From NCBI RefSeq assembly GCF_035594125.1, contig NC_087191.1, positions 4,717,967-4,781,966 on the forward strand: a stretch of DNA of 64,000 bases. Direction: 5' to 3'. Position 1 is the stretch's first letter. Each line of letters starts with the position of its first letter. Both the position numbers and the translations under genes were made by a program. The notes beneath the pieces were generated by a model that saw nothing but the letters and a program-made list of their open reading frames with translations, made no database searches and was not told the origin of the DNA. Shown one piece after another: positions 41,004 to 54,194 of this stretch. Source of the DNA: Scylla paramamosain (Eukaryota > Arthropoda > Malacostraca > Decapoda > Portunidae).

Positions 41004-43158
41004 GGAGGCAATAGGCACCTGCCGAAACGATAATTAATCACAGTGAAGTCTAAAACACTGGATCAGGGGGTGCTGTGAACTGATCATTAAACCCAGCTGT
41101 GACCTCATTGAATCTTTCCCTTTGTGTCTCACAACACAAGGGGGCAGTCACACCTTGCCCTATAAAGACAACGCTCTTCCTCCACTCAAAATTACAAGCA
41201 CCTAATAACACACACACACACACACCCTTCATTCAAAATTTCAAAATTCATGGCGACTCCTATACCAGCCTTGGAGTCACAATCTGGGGAGGGGACCACA
41301 AATGTCCCCAGGTCGGACTGCCCTTCTGATGACGACCCTAAGCGCCTTGACATCCCATCAACTTTTCCTTCATTAACTTCTGCAACATTCGTGGTCTAAG
41401 ACCTAATTTTCAATCTGTAGAACACAACCTCTCCTCTTCTAAACCTCTTCTTCTTTTCCTTACTGAAACTCAGGCGTCTGAGGCAACTGAGAGTAGTCCC
41501 TTTTCTGTTCCCTCTTACTATCTCCTACTCCTACTACTATATCTCTATCCTTATTTTCGATCCAAAGCTGTATGTTGCGTTTATGTGCGCAACGACTTAA
41601 CCTGCTCTCATGCCCATGCTCTTGAATCTTCCTAGTTTTCTACTATCTAGCTATGACTACAGAGTCACTCTCAAACTAAATTTATCTGTGTTGTATACCT
41701 CTCACCTAACTCCTCTGACTATAAGAAATTCTTTGACTACTTAACTTCCAATGTGGAGCACATTCTGACTCTTCCTTTTTGCAGAGATCTCCATTCTTGG
41801 AGACTTCAATGTTCACCACCAGCTTTGGCTTTCCTCTATCTTCACTGATCATCCTGGTGGACTAGCCTTCAACTTTGCTATCCTCCACGACCTAGAGCAA
41901 TTGGTGCAACACCCTATTCGTATTTCTGACTGTCTTGGAGATGCACCCAACATTCTTGACCTTTTCCTGACCTCTAATCCTTCTGCTTATGCTGTAACCA
42001 TCTCTTCTCCGTTGGGCTCCGACCACAATCCGAGATCTGTATCTTGTCCTATCGTTCCAATCCCTCCTCAGGATACCCCTAAGCGAAGATGCCTCTGACG
42101 TTTTGCCACTGCTAGTTGGGAGGACTCCGACCACAATCGAGATCTGTATCTTGTCCTATCGGTCCAATCCCTCCTCAGGATATCCCTAAGTGAAGGTGCC
42201 TCTGACGTTTTGCCACTGTTAATGGGGGGGACCTGAGGAGGTATTTTTGCCGATTTTTCTTGGAATGACTACTGCTTCCGTATCACAGACCCGTCTTGTG
42301 TGTGCTGAGTGCACAACAGAGGTGATAGTGTCTGGCAGGGAGGCGTACATTCCTCACTCTTTCTTGATTTAAACCTTCCAAACCTTGGGGTTTAACACAG
42401 CTTCTTCTTGTGCTTTACATGACAGAGAGGTAGCCCACAAATGGTACTTAAGCTTTCCATCACCAGAATCTCATGCACTTTATATTTCTGCCTCGAACCA
42501 TCCAAGTCTATTCTGCAGCTAGCCGAAAACTCCTTAATTAACTGAAAGTGTCAGAATCTTTCAAGATCTAACTCCCCTCGTGGCTTCTGGCATCTAGCCA
42601 AAAATGCCTTCAATAACTTTGCTTCTTTTCCTCATTTATTTCAACCAGACGGACTGCTATCACATCTATTTCTAAAGCTGAACTCTTCGCTCAAACCTTT
42701 GCTAAAAACTCTACCATGGATGATTCTGGGCTTGTTCCTCCCTCTACTCCACCTTCTGACTACTTCATGCTACCTATTAAAATTCTTCGCAATGAAGTTT
42801 TCCATGCCCTCACTGGCCTAAACTCTCAGAAGGCTTATGGACCTGGTGGGGTCCCTCCTATCATTTTCCGAAACTGTGCCTCCGTGCTTGCACCTTGCCT
42901 AGTCAAACTCTTTCAGCTCTGTCAGTCAACATCTACCTTTCCTTCTTTCTGGAAGTTTGCCTACATTCAGCTTGTTCCTAAAAAAGGGTGACCGTTCTAA
43001 TCCCTCAAACAACCATTTTATTGCTTTAATTTCCTGCCTAACTAAAGTTGTTTAATTTGAATCTATCCTCAACAGGAAAATTCTCAAACATGTATCACTT
43101 CACAACCTTCTATCTGATCGCCAGTATGGGTTCCATCAAGGCCGCTCTACTGGTGATG
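41004..43158 (+). mobile_element. LINE-A, 5' part with endonuclease
   Basis: The most 5'-complete LINE-A copy. The leader is at 41,004-41,360; APE endonuclease motifs follow ([35 protein letters not shown] in broken frames). The linker and RT start (KAYGPGGVPPIIF) come next, stopping at GCCGCTCTACTGGTGAT. A tandem duplication of about 108 bp lies at 42,005-42,225. A (CA)n run is at 41,211-41,224. Confidence 0.83.
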
Positions 43159-44304
43159 GTGCCTTCATCACCTGCCATCGTGGGGGTCCACGAGAAGGTT
43201 GTGAGCCTCAAGGAAATCCATGCCAAGGATTGGTTCGTCCACGTCCACCACCACAAATGCCCAAGGAAAGCGAGAGGATGGTAGGAGTCCCAGGTGGAGA
43301 GTCCATGTGCAGTATGTGGCGATAGGGATGTGGTTCTCGGCCAGAAGGTTGTATGTCGTGCGGGGTTGCGATCGATGGTCTTCCTCCATAGCCGGTACGA
43401 CACTCACCTCCGCCCCCAAATCTACCAGGAACCGCGCCCCTGAGCAGGTGTCCTTCACCCACAGAAGCACATGCTGACAGGAGGAAGGCTGTTCTGGCGA
43501 ACAGGAAGGTGAAGACGGGCGAGCGGAGAGAGGCGACCCACGGGGCCAAGCGAAGTGACGAGGGCGGACCCGAGTATGCGATGAGAGCGAGGGCAAGTCA
43601 GTTGGGCGCTGGTGAAGGAGCGATGGCAGGCCGGCAGGGGCCGGAGACGGAAAGGCATGGGGTGTTGGGACCGTCAGTGGCCCCCGCGTGTCCCGTTTCC
43701 CTGGCAGGGCCAGGCATATGGCGGCCGACAGTTCCACGCCGTCGCCCCGAAACGCTCATGGTAGAAGCGGAATCCTGAGTGAATGGGAGCGACCACAAGG
43801 GAGGCTTCCAGACACTGCAGGGACGCTTCCACTGAGGCCAGACGGGTTGTCGTGAACGCCGTTTCGTGGACCGGCGAAGGTGAGGGGCACGTCCTGTCCT
43901 CTGTCCCCGGCCAGGCATGGACGCTGTGGAGTGCGAGGGGGTCCGTGGGCTCGTAGCTGCACGAGTGCTCGGCGGTCCTCTGGGCCGGCCTGGTGGTGCC
44001 ACAGCCACAGGCGGATGGGCTGAGGAGCGAGGGAAGCGACACTAGGTGAGCCTCGTACACCGCGTCCACGAGCCCAAAGTACTCAGCCAGGGACAGAGAG
44101 TGGCGCGTCGCCATCAGCTGCATGCATACAGGATGCGGCAGGAGGGTTGAGTGCCAGTACTGCAGCATCGCGTCAGAGAGTGCATGCCCTGCTGCTCTGT
44201 TGAGGTCGCTCAACGCTCAGGAGTGTTGAAGGGCGACAGCCTCCGAAGCACACGGTGTCAAGTGCTGAGAAATATGCCTCCAGTGTCCTCCCGAAGGCGG
44301 CCAT
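43159..44304 (-). mobile_element. Gag-protease fragment of the second gypsy-type family, inverted
   Basis: The minus strand gives gag (MSDLNRAAGHALSDAMLQYW, RHSLSLAEYFGLVDAVYEAH) and protease (RFLVDLGAEVSVVPA, with the active-site Ser changed to Leu). It is clearly homologous to 39.4-40.5 kb, but diverged and inactivated. It lacks LTRs. One edge sits at the apex of the hairpin described at 40,479-40,519; the other cuts gag at the MAAF segment, joined to LINE-B. Confidence 0.8.
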
Positions 44305-46307
44305 GAAGATGGTGATGAGTGCGTATGGTTCATGCGAGGATTGTGTGGCGAACAGGCAAATGGCTGTGGCATGCTAGAGATGTATGGCCTGGTTCCATGT
44401 AGCCTGTGTGGGCATGAGGGAGGCCAACATGAAGACGCTGGTGTTGGAGCTTCTGGTATTCCTATGCAGGGAATGCCTGAGCAAGAGCCTCAATGAGTGG
44501 AGGAGCCAGGATGAGGAAAAAGGAGAGAGTGGAGCAGAGCACCCAGACAAAAAACCTTATAAAAGAGGCAGAAGCACAGACAACGAGGACTGAAGAGAGA
44601 AAAGACCAGCAAAAAGTGATGGAAGTGGCTAGAACAGACAGACGCCCAAGGAAGAAGAGAATGGTAATCAAGAAAGCCCCAGTACGTGTCACTGGAGACA
44701 GCTTGGTAAGGAAGACTCCCGACTTTGTGAGAAAGGAAATTGAGTGCACCAGCATGGGAGGTGCTAAGATCCAAGACATCAAGAGGAAAGTCAAGGAAGA
44801 AATGCAAGAAATGGAAGAAAGAAGCCTGCTTGTGATTCAAGGAGGAGGCAACAAGTTAGTAGAGATAAGTGCTGAAGAAGCAGTAAAGGAAGTGATAGAA
44901 TCAGTGAAGGAAGCAGAAGAATAGAAGGTGTGTGGCTGTGGTGGGGGGTCCCGCGGCGCCCACAGGAAGGAGTGCAGTACGAGAAGGTCAGAAGAGAAAC
45001 GAACCGCAAGATATGCATGGAACTCATGAATGTCAAGATGGAATGGATGGCAGAGAAGAAGGGCAACGTGAGCTTCCTAAACATGGATGGAATCCTCAAC
45101 CTGGACAAATTCTACGGGAAAGACGGGGTCTACCTCGACCACAACAGGAATGAGAAGCTAGGACGTCGACTGGCTGAGTGGATGACGGCAAGGCAGGTGT
45201 ATTGTGTGGACGAGGCATGATGAGGAGGACCCACTGATGTCAGCGAACATGAAAGAGAAGACATTAACCAGTAAATGTGTGAAGATTGGCTCTATGAATG
45301 TGAGAGAATGGGGTGTGGGCAAGTTTGAGGATGTATCCAAGGAGTCTCAGTCGGGCTCACTGAGACTCACATGAGAGATGATGTACAAATTGAGAGATGC
45401 GAGTAGGTTATGATTGGAAAGGGGTGTGGAAACACAGGGAGGAGGCGTAGCCCTACTTTACAAGAAAGAAAGAGGACTGAAAGTAGAGGAGGTTGATGTG
45501 GGGGAGTGTACAAGTACTGAGGATGTGCTTAAGTCAGCGAAGAATGCATGGATGGTCGTGGCAGATCAGAGAAGGTGGTACTGGTGGTAGCGTACATGAC
45601 TGTCATGGGTGCAAGAGCAGAGAGGGAAAATAGGTGGAAGTATGACATACTTAAGAAAGTTGTAAGAGGGCATGGAGAGGAGAGTGCTATTTATGGGTGA
45701 CATGAATGCACATATGGGAATACTGGGGGAACAGGTGAACAAGGAATGGTGAAATGCTTAGGGAGTTTGTTGATGAACTGGAGCTGGAAAATCTGAATGT
45801 TACTTTGGCTGAGGGGTGTGTGACTTGGAGTGCAAGAGAGCAGGAACTGGCAATTGACTATGTCTTGGTGAATGGAATAATGTGTGAAATTGTGTAGCAT
45901 ATATGGATAGATGAGGATGGTTTGGTTGATATTGTGTCTGATCAGAACATGCTGGTTGTGGAGTGCTTGATGCCGGGTGGGAATGAAGTGAAAGTGGTAA
46001 GTAAGAAAAACAAGTGGAGATTAAGAGATGTAGGGTGGGAGAACTTTCAGGTTTATCTGAGTGAGAGAAGCTGGGATGACAAAAGTGTGCATGACGTGGA
46101 CCATCTGAATGAAAAATTGGTTGAGGACGTGAGGGGTGCTGCTGAGAACCAGATAGGGTTTGTGAGAGTAGGCAGAAGAAAGAATGTATAATTATAAACC
46201 ATGGTGGAATGATGAAATCAGAGCAGCTAGGAAGGAGCGAAAGAGAACGAATAGGCAGTGTAGATGGCTGAGGAAAAAAGAAGCATAAAAACAATGAGGC
46301 AGAGAAA

Positions 46308-46579
46308 GAGTATCAGAATGCATGGGCAGCGTATGTGAACCAGCAGCGGTTGACAAGACGAATGATAATGAATTCTAAAGTGAATAGTGAAATGAGTGTG
46401 ATTCAATCTTTAAAGGAGAAAGGTATGGAAGCTGGCCATGAATGAGTATCAGAATGCATGGGCAGCGTATGTGAAGCAGCAGCAGTTGACAAGACGAATG
46501 ATAATGAATTCTAAAGTGAATAGTGAAAGGAGTGTGATTCAATCTTTAAGGGGGAAAGGTATGGAAGGTGGCCATGAAT
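46308..46579. repeat. 136-bp tandem duplication in LINE-B copy 1
   Basis: GAGTATCAGAATGCATGGGC begins at 46,308 and again at 46,444, with the following 130 bp repeated with few differences. Copy 2 has only one unit. Confidence 0.9.
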
Positions 46580-48024
46580 GGTACAAGTTCATGAGAGTTG
46601 AAAATATGTCAGGCAGTGTTGGTGTGGAGAGTCTAAAAGTGGATGGTGTAGTTATAACAGAGAAGGAGGGAATCAGGGAGGCAATCAAAGGGTTCTGGGA
46701 AGAAGTAGGTGGGGTAGGTTGATGTTTATTGTGAGAGAAGGATGCGTGACACTGAAGAGGAAGAATGCAGATGAACTAGATGAAAGAATCAGTATGTAGG
46801 AAGTAGAGAGGTGAGAGAGAAGGCAGAAAAATGGCAAGGCAGCAGGTCCAGATGATATACCGTATGAGTTCTACAAGAATGGTGGGGAGGTAGTGATTGA
46901 TAGAATTACTGAATTATTCAACCGAGTGTAGGATGAAGAGCGAGTGCCAAGAAAGTGGAATGAGTGCCATGTGTGTCTGTTGCATATGGGAGGATTTAAG
47001 AGAAAGAATGAGTTGAAGAACTATAGGCCTATTGCATTAGTGAATACAATAGGTAAAGTTTTCAGTGCAGTGTTGAATGAGAGACTGTGTAAATGAATTG
47101 AGAAAGCTGGAGTGCTGGGTGAAGAAAAGAATGGTATTCATGTGGATAGGAGAGCTGAGGACAATATTTGTGGTGAATGATATGATTGAGAAGAAAAAAA
47201 AAGGAAGGGGGTAATTTGTACCTAGGTTTTCTGGATATAGAGAGAGCTTATGATAGAGTGAACAGAGAAATGCTAGATAGAGTCTTAGAAAAGATTGGAT
47301 TGAGTGCAAAGATAGTCAACATAGTGCAAAGTATGTCAGTGGACACAAGAGCTAGATACAGACTAAGAGACATAGAAACAGACTGGGTGAAGAGTGAGAG
47401 AGGAGTTAGGCAAGGCTGTATATTGTCACCAACCTTTTTTAGCCTGTATACAGAGGAGTTAGCAGCTAGAATGAGAAGAATGAATGTAGGTGTAAGTGTG
47501 GGGAATGATAAAAGTATGTGTGCTTCTTTACGCAGATGATGTAGTTGTTATGAGTGAATCGGCAAATGAGCTTCAAAGTTTGTTGGATGTTGTGGATCTG
47601 TATGGAAAAGACTTTGGAGTAAGGTTTAGCAGTGAGAAAAGCAAGGTAATGATTGTGAATAGGTCAGAGGATGAAAGTAATGTGGTATGAAGACTTGGAG
47701 AGAATGAGTTGAAAAAGGTGCAAGAATACAAGTACTTAGGGATGTGGATGAGTCCTAGTGGGTGTGAAAAGGCAAAAAATGAAAAGATAAGTATGGTAAA
47801 CAAGTGGATAGGTCAATTGGGAAGCGGTGCAAGGATGAAAGCAAGTAAGTATGATGCGTTGAGAGAAATGTGGAACAGTGTGGCTGTGCCAAGTATAATG
47901 GATGGTATGGATGTGATTGCATGGAATGAAAGTGAAATTGATAAATTAGAAGTGGGCCAGAATAGACTAGCAAGGATGGCACCAAGTGTACCGAGGTTCA
48001 CAGCAATTGAAGCCTTGAGAGGTG

Positions 48025-48198
48025 ATATGGGATGTAGCACCTTTAGGAAAAGACTCACAAAAGCCACACTTAAGTACAAGATTATGCTTGAGAGAATGGA
48101 TGATGCAAGAATATGGGATGTAGCACCTTTAGGAAAAGACTCACAAAAGCCACACTTAGGTACAAGATTAGGCTTGAGAGAATGGATGATGCAAGAAT
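48025..48198. repeat. 86-bp tandem duplication in LINE-B copy 1
   Basis: ATATGGGATGTAGCACC begins at 48,025 and at 48,111; the unit occurs once in copy 2 (about 52,613). Confidence 0.9.
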
Positions 48199-48975
48199 AG
48201 CAAGGAAAGTGTACCTGTGGAATGAAAGTGGAAGCAAATGGAGGATGAGGTGCATGAGAATGACAGACAGGAGAGGATTACAAGTTGTGTGGGCGATGAG
48301 AATGGCTGGGAGGAATCAATATGAGTGTGAATGGGTGGTAACAAGAGGAGGCAAAGTGGGAGCTGAATGAGATGTGAGAAAATGGAAGAATAAGATAGAC
48401 AAAGAAATTAAATGTGTGGGACTAAATGAATGGAAGAATGAGATGGAAAGAAAGAAAGATCCTGGAATGGTAAAAGGAGAAAGGGGCCCTGAGTTATGAA
48501 AGGTGGTATAATGGAAGCCTGGGCGGTGATCTTCTCTTCCAAGCAAGGGCACATAGTATGGATGTGAACGCAAGGAGTTAAAGATGGTCTGAGTCCCACA
48601 GCAAAGTGTGCCAGATGTGTGACATGGGAAAAGATGAGACGGTGGAACATGTGGTGCTGGAGTGTATGAAGTATGCCAGAGAGGGGAATGAGATGAAGCA
48701 AGTAATACTGACTGAGTTAGGGCATGATAGGAATGAAAGAGTGGAGAAGACAGGAAAGGAGTGGATGGTGTTGCTGCTGGGACTGTGTAGAGAGGCGAAT
48801 GAAAGGATGATTGAGGCGGTGAAAGAGTTTCTAGAGAGAATGTGGCGTGCCAGATGTAAGAACAATTGGTGTAGAGGACGCTGTTTGTTTCTCTTTTTTT
48901 TTCCCCCTTCTACAGTAGTTGCTGATCCTAAGGCCTGGCTCAGGAGTGATCCCGAGTCACCTGTACCATCAAGAT

Positions 48976-51900
48976 CAAGATCCACCTTGCGTGAAGGATC
49001 AAGAATCAGCAGCGGTGTGTACAAGTGGCTTTGCCTTGCTCTCTGAGTTTTCTTTGAGTTTTGTGGCTTATTTTCTCTTGCCTGTGTGCTGAAATACCCC
49101 AAAGATGATGATGAGTGCATGTCGTTCATGCGAGGAGAGTGTGGCGAACAGGCAAAGGGTTGTGGCATGCGAGAGGTGCATGGCCTAGTTCCATGTAGCC
49201 TGTGTGGGCATGAGGGAGGCCAACATGAAGGCACTGGGGTTTGAGTTTCTGGTGTTCCTATGCAGGGAATGCCTGAGCAAGAACCTCAATGACTGGAGGA
49301 GCCAGGATGATGAAAAAGAAGAGAGTGGAGCAGAGCACCCAGACAGAAAACCTGATGAAAGACACAGAAGCACAGACGATGAGGACTGAAGAGAGAAAAG
49401 ACTAGCAAGAAGTGGTGGAAGTGGTTAGAACAGACAGACGCCCAAGGAAGAAGAGAATGGTAATCAAGAAATCCCCAGTACGTGTCATTGGAGACAGCAT
49501 GGTAAGGAAGACTCCCAACTTTGTGAGAAGGGAAATTGAGTGCACCAGCATGGGAGGTGCTAAGATCCAAGACTTCAAGAGGAAAGTCAAGGAAGAAATG
49601 CAAGAAATGGAAGAAAGAAGCCTGCTAGTGATTCAAGGAGGAGGCGACAAGTTAGTAGAGACAAGTGCTGATGAAACAGTAAAAGAAGTGATAGAAGCAG
49701 TGAAGGCAGCAGAAGAAAAGATGTGTGTGGCTGTGGTGGGGGTCCTGCGGCGCCCACTGGAAGGAGTGCAGTACGAGAAGGTCAGAAGAGAAACGAACCA
49801 CAAAATATGCATGGAACTCATGAAGGTCAAGATGGAATGGATGGCAGAGAAGAAGGGCAACGTGAGCTTCCTAGACATGGATGGAATCCTCAACCAAGAT
49901 AAATTCTATGGGAGAGATGGGGTCCACCTCAACCACAACGGGAATGAGAGGCTAGGACATCGACTGGCCGAGAGGATGAGGCCGAGACAGATGTGTTGTG
50001 TGGACGAGGCATGACGAGGAGGACCCACTGACGTCAGCAAACATGGAAGAGAAGATACTAACCAGGCGAATAAATGTGTAAAGATTGGTTGTATGAATGT
50101 AAGAGGATGAAGTGTGGGCAAATTTGAGGATGTATGCAAGGAGCTCAGCGAGAGGAGGTTTGACTTAGTTGGGCTCACTGAGACTCACTGAGAGATGATG
50201 TACAAATGGAGGGATGCGAGTAGGTTATGATTGGAAAGGGGCATAAGACACAGGAAACACTGGGAGGAGGCATAGGCCTACTCTACAAGAAAGAAAGAAG
50301 ACTTAAAGTAGAGGAGATTGATGTGTGGGAGTGTACAAGTAGTGAGGATGTGCTTGAAGTCAGAGTGGAATGCATGGATGGTCATGTCAGACCACGGAAG
50401 GTGGTACTGGTGGTAGCGTACACGACTGTCATGGGTGAAAGAGCAGAGAGGGAAAATAGGAGGAAGTATGACATACTTAAGAAAGTTGTGAGAGAGCATG
50501 GAGAGGAGAGAGTGCTAGATATGGGTGACATGAATGCACATATGGGAATAGTGGGAGAACAGGTGAACAGGAATGGTGAAATGCTTGGGGAGTTTGTTGA
50601 TGAATCTGAATGTTACTTTGGCTTAGGGGCGTGTGACTTGGAGTGCAAGAGAGCAGGAATTGGCAATTGACTACGTGTTGGTGAATGGAAGAATGCGTGA
50701 AATTGTGTCGCATATGTGGATAGATGAGGATGGTTTGGTTGATATTGTGTCTGATCAGAACATGCTGGTTGTGGGGTGCTTGATGCAGGGTGGGAATGAA
50801 GTGAAAGTGGCAAGTAAGAAAAAGAAGTGGAGACAGAGATGTAGGGTGGGAGAACTTTCAGGTTGATCTGAGTGAGAGAAGCTGGGATGACGAAAGTGTG
50901 CATGACGTGGACCATCTGAATGAGAAACTGGTAGAGGTCGTGAGGGATGCTGCCGAGAACCGGATAGGGTTTGTGAGAATAGGTAGAAGAAAGAATGTAT
51001 ATAAACCATGGTGGAATGATGAAATCAGAGCGGCTAGGAAGGAGCGAAAGAGAATCAGTAGACAGTGTAGATGGCTGGGGAAAAAGAGGCATGAAAGTGA
51101 TGAAACAGAGAATGAGTATCAGAATGCATGGGCAGCGTATGTGAAGCAGCAGCGGTTGACAAGACGAATGATAATGAATGCTAAAGTGAAGAGTGAAAGG
51201 AGTGTGATTCAATCTTTAAAGGAGAAAGGTATGGAAGGTGGCTGTGAATAGTACAAGTTCGTGAGAGGTGAGAATATGTCAGGCAATGTTGGTGTGGAGA
51301 GTCTAAAAGTGGATGGTGAACTTATAGCAGAGGAGGGAATCAGGGTGGCAATCAAAGGGTTCTGGGAAGAAATAGGTGGGGTAGGTGAGATGTTTAGTGT
51401 GAGAGAAGGATGCGCGACACTGAAAAAAAAAGAATGCAGATGAACTGGATGAAAGAATCAGTAGGGAGGAAGTGGAGAGGTGTGTGAGACGGCAGAAGAA
51501 TGGCGAGGCAGCAGGTCCAGATGATTTACTGTATGAGTTCTACAAGAATGGTGGGGAGGTAGTGATTGATAGAATTACTGAATTATTCAACCGAGTGTGG
51601 GATGAAGAGAGAGTGCCAAGAAAATGGAATGAGAACCGAGTGTGTCTGTTGCATATTTAAGAGTAAGAATGAGTTGAAGAACTACAGGCCTATTGCATTA
51701 GTGAATACAATAGGTAAAGTTTTCAGTGCAGTATTGAATGAGAGACTGTGTAAATGGATTGAGAGAGCTGGAGTGCTGGGTAAAGAACAGAATGAATTTT
51801 GTGTGAATAGGAAAGCTGAAGACAATATGTTTGTGGTGAATTAAATGATTAAGAAAAAGAAGGATGGGAGTAAATTGTACCTAGGTTTTCTGGATAAAGA

Positions 51901-53465
51901 GAAAGCTTATGATAGAGTGAACAGAGATAGTCTTAGAAAAGATTGGATTGAGTGCAAAGATAGTCAACATAGTGCAAAGTATGTCAGTGGACACAAGAGC
52001 TAGATACAGACTAGGAGACATAGAAACAAGCTGGGTGAAGAGTGAGAGAGGAGTTAGGCGAGGCTGTATATTGTCACCAGCCATTTTTTACGATATATAC
52101 AGAGGAGTTAGGAGCTAGAATGAAAAGAATGAATGTAGGGGTAAGTGTGGGGAATGATAAAGTATGTGTGCTTCTTTCTGCAGATGATGTAGCTGTTATG
52201 AGTGAATCTGCAAATGAGCTTCAAAGTTTGTTGGATGTTGTGGATCTGTATGGAAAAGACTTTGGAGTAAGGTTTAGCAGTGAGAAAAGCAATGAGTTGA
52301 AACAGGTGCAAGAATACAAGTACTTAGGGATGTGGATGAGTCCTAGTAGATGTGGAAAGGCAAAGAATGAAAAGATATATATATGGTAAACAAGTGGGTA
52401 GGTCGATTGGGAAGCCCAGCAAGGGTGAGAGCAAGTAAGTATGATGTGTTGAGAGAAGTGTGGAACAGTGTGGCTGTGCCAAGTAATGTATGGTATGGAT
52501 GTGATTGCATGGAATGAAAGTGAAATTGATAAGTTTGAAGTGGGTCAAAATAGAGTAGCAAGCATGGCACTGAGTGCACCAAGGTGCACAGCAGTTGAAG
52601 CCTTGAGAGGTGATATGGGATGGGGCACCTTTAGGGAAAGACTCACAAAAGCCACACTTAGGTACAAGATTAGGCTTGAGAGAATGGATGATGCAAGAAT
52701 AGCAAGAAAGGTGTACCTGTGGAATGAAAGTGGAAGCAAATGAAGGATGAGGTGCATGAGAATGAAAGACAGGAGTGGATTACAAGTTGTGTGGGCGATG
52801 AGAATGGCTAAGAGGAATCAAAATGAGCGTGAATGGGTGGTAACAAGAGGAGGCAGAGTGGGAGCTGAATGGGATGTGAGAAAATGGAAGAATGAGATAG
52901 ACAAAGAAGTGAAATTCATTCAGAAGACTGAATGAATGGAAGAATGAGATGGAAAGAAAGAAGATCCTGGAATGGTAAAAAGAGAAAGGGACCCTAAGAT
53001 ATGAAAGGTGGTATGATGGAAGCCTTCTCTTCCAAGCGAGGGCACAGTGTATGGATGTGAACGCAAGGAGTTACAGATGGTCTGAGTCGCGCAGCAAAGT
53101 GTGCCAGATGTGTGACATGGGAGAAGATGAGACGGTGGAACATGTGGTGCTGAAATGTGTGAAGTATGCTAGAGACAGGAATGAGATGATATAAGTGATA
53201 CTAACTGGCATGATAGGAATGAAAGAATGGAGAAGACAGGAAAGGAGTGGATGGTGTTGTTGCTGGGACTGTGTAGAGAGGCAAATGAAAGAATGATTGA
53301 GGCGGTGAAAGAGTTTCTGGAGAGAATGTGGCGTGCCAGATGTAGGAACAATTAGTGTAGAGGACGCTGTTCGTTTCTCTTTTTTTTCCCCCTTTCTACA
53401 GGAGTTGCTGATCCAAAGGCCTGGCTTAGGAGTGATCCTCAGCCACCTGTACAATCAAGATCAAG
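48976..53465 (+). mobile_element. LINE-B copy 2, nearly full length
   Basis: Same order as copy 1, in the same orientation and directly behind it. The PHD-like finger is at about 49,114-49,285, the endonuclease at about 50,080-50,900 (broken), and RT at 51,470-52,310 (YRPIALVNTIG, a damaged LDKEKAYDRVN, LLSADDVAVMSES with Tyr to Ser in YADD). The zinc knuckle is at about 53,095-53,160 and the 3' end at about 53,465 (AATCAAGATCAAGAT). Copies 1 and 2 are visibly very similar over 4 kb. Confidence 0.85.
49412..50014 (+). CDS. LINE-B ORF1 SGNH/GDSL esterase domain
   Basis: A 200-codon open frame: basic start, then VRVIGDSMVRKT with the GDS nucleophile block (Gly27-Asp28-Ser29), strand-helix segments (LLVIQGGGDKLVE with the G..N/D-type turn) and DGVHLNHNGNERLG (Asp169, His172) giving the catalytic Asp-His. 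The SGNH esterase in ORF1 is a feature of CR1/L2-type LINEs and is thought to assist membrane or RNP steps. The PHD-like finger upstream (49,105-49,389) is in another frame with one stop, so the natural protein is longer than this fragment. Confidence 0.72.
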   Translation: MVEVVRTDRRPRKKRMVIKKSPVRVIGDSMVRKTPNFVRREIECTSMGGAKIQDFKRKVKEEMQEMEERSLLVIQGGGDKLVETSADETVKEVIEAVKAAEEKMCVAVVGVLRRPLEGVQYEKVRRETNHKICMELMKVKMEWMAEKKGNVSFLDMDGILNQDKFYGRDGVHLNHNGNERLGHRLAERMRPRQMCCVDEA

Positions 53466-53512
53466 ATAAAAATATGTTGGTTCTTGAGTGTCTGATGCAT
53501 GGTAGGAATGAA

Positions 53513-53927
53513 GCTAATGGTGAACCAACATAAAAGGCCAGTGCCAGGTTATAAATATTCATCTTGAATTAGGCGGACACATGATAACTTAGTATCTATC
53601 AGCACAGGCCTGCGATTAAACAGAGTACTTAGCTGAATTTTCACATGACGTTCGCCAAGGATGTTGGATGGCCAAGAAGGGGCTCGTTGTGATTTGAATG
53701 CTGGCTGGAATCTCACTATATTGAAGGAAGGGGTATGTTGTCTGTCTGCTGTTTGGAAGTCGACTGACTCCCTGTTTACTGATTGGATTGATATCGGTTT
53801 GCTTCGGGATGGTGAGTCCGTTCGACTTGGATCCTCGTTGTTTCATCCGCTCGTCACGGTGGATTATTATATCTTAATTGAACTTGTTCTCATCACCGTT
53901 GTTCCCTGTCGGAACGATAGTTCTGAC
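53513..53927. other. Unrecognised insertion in LINE-B copy 3
   Basis: About 415 bp splitting the endonuclease region. No inverted repeats, poly(A) or coding match recognised. Confidence 0.5.
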
Positions 53928-54194
53928 AGAAGTGAAAGTGGCAAGTAAGAAAAGGAAGTGGAGATTAAGAGATATTGAGGCGCGCGGTACAACAACGACG
54001 TACGTACAACAACGACGTAACCGTGTTTTTGCCTGCTCCGTGTGGTAGAAGGGTGTAAAAGTCTCGTGGTGATGTCGGCCAAGTCATATTCGACCATCTA
54101 AGCACCTGTACTAAGGCTCAAAGTCGAGCGTAGTGCGGAGAAAATTTCTCTGGACTAACATCTCGAAAGCGGTACAACAACGACGCAACCTGCT

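Larger units (their letters stand above)
44305..48975 (+). mobile_element. LINE-B copy 1, nearly full length
   Basis: ORF1 comes first, with a PHD-like finger (C..C, C-RCMAWFHVAC, FLCREC) and an SGNH esterase segment (VRVTGDSLVRKT). An APE-type endonuclease region and RT follow: YRPIALVNTIGKVFSAVLNE, LGFLDIERAYDRVNREML, GVRQGCILSPTFFSLYTEEL and LLYADDVVVMSESA. The C-terminal zinc knuckle (CQMCDMGKDETVEHVVLEC) and a 3' UTR ending in CAAGAT repeats complete it. Stops and frameshifts are frequent, so it is inactive. The clade is probably CR1-like because of the PHD plus esterase ORF1. Confidence 0.85.

Noticed and set aside
46308..46579. CRISPR-like direct repeats
   Set aside because: A single tandem duplication inside a LINE, in eukaryotic DNA; no repeat-spacer pattern anywhere in the window.
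48606..49046. Host zinc-finger protein (CQMCDMGKDETVEHVVLEC)
   Set aside because: The same segment follows RT in each LINE-B copy (53.1 and 59.6 kb), so it is the LINE C-terminal zinc knuckle.
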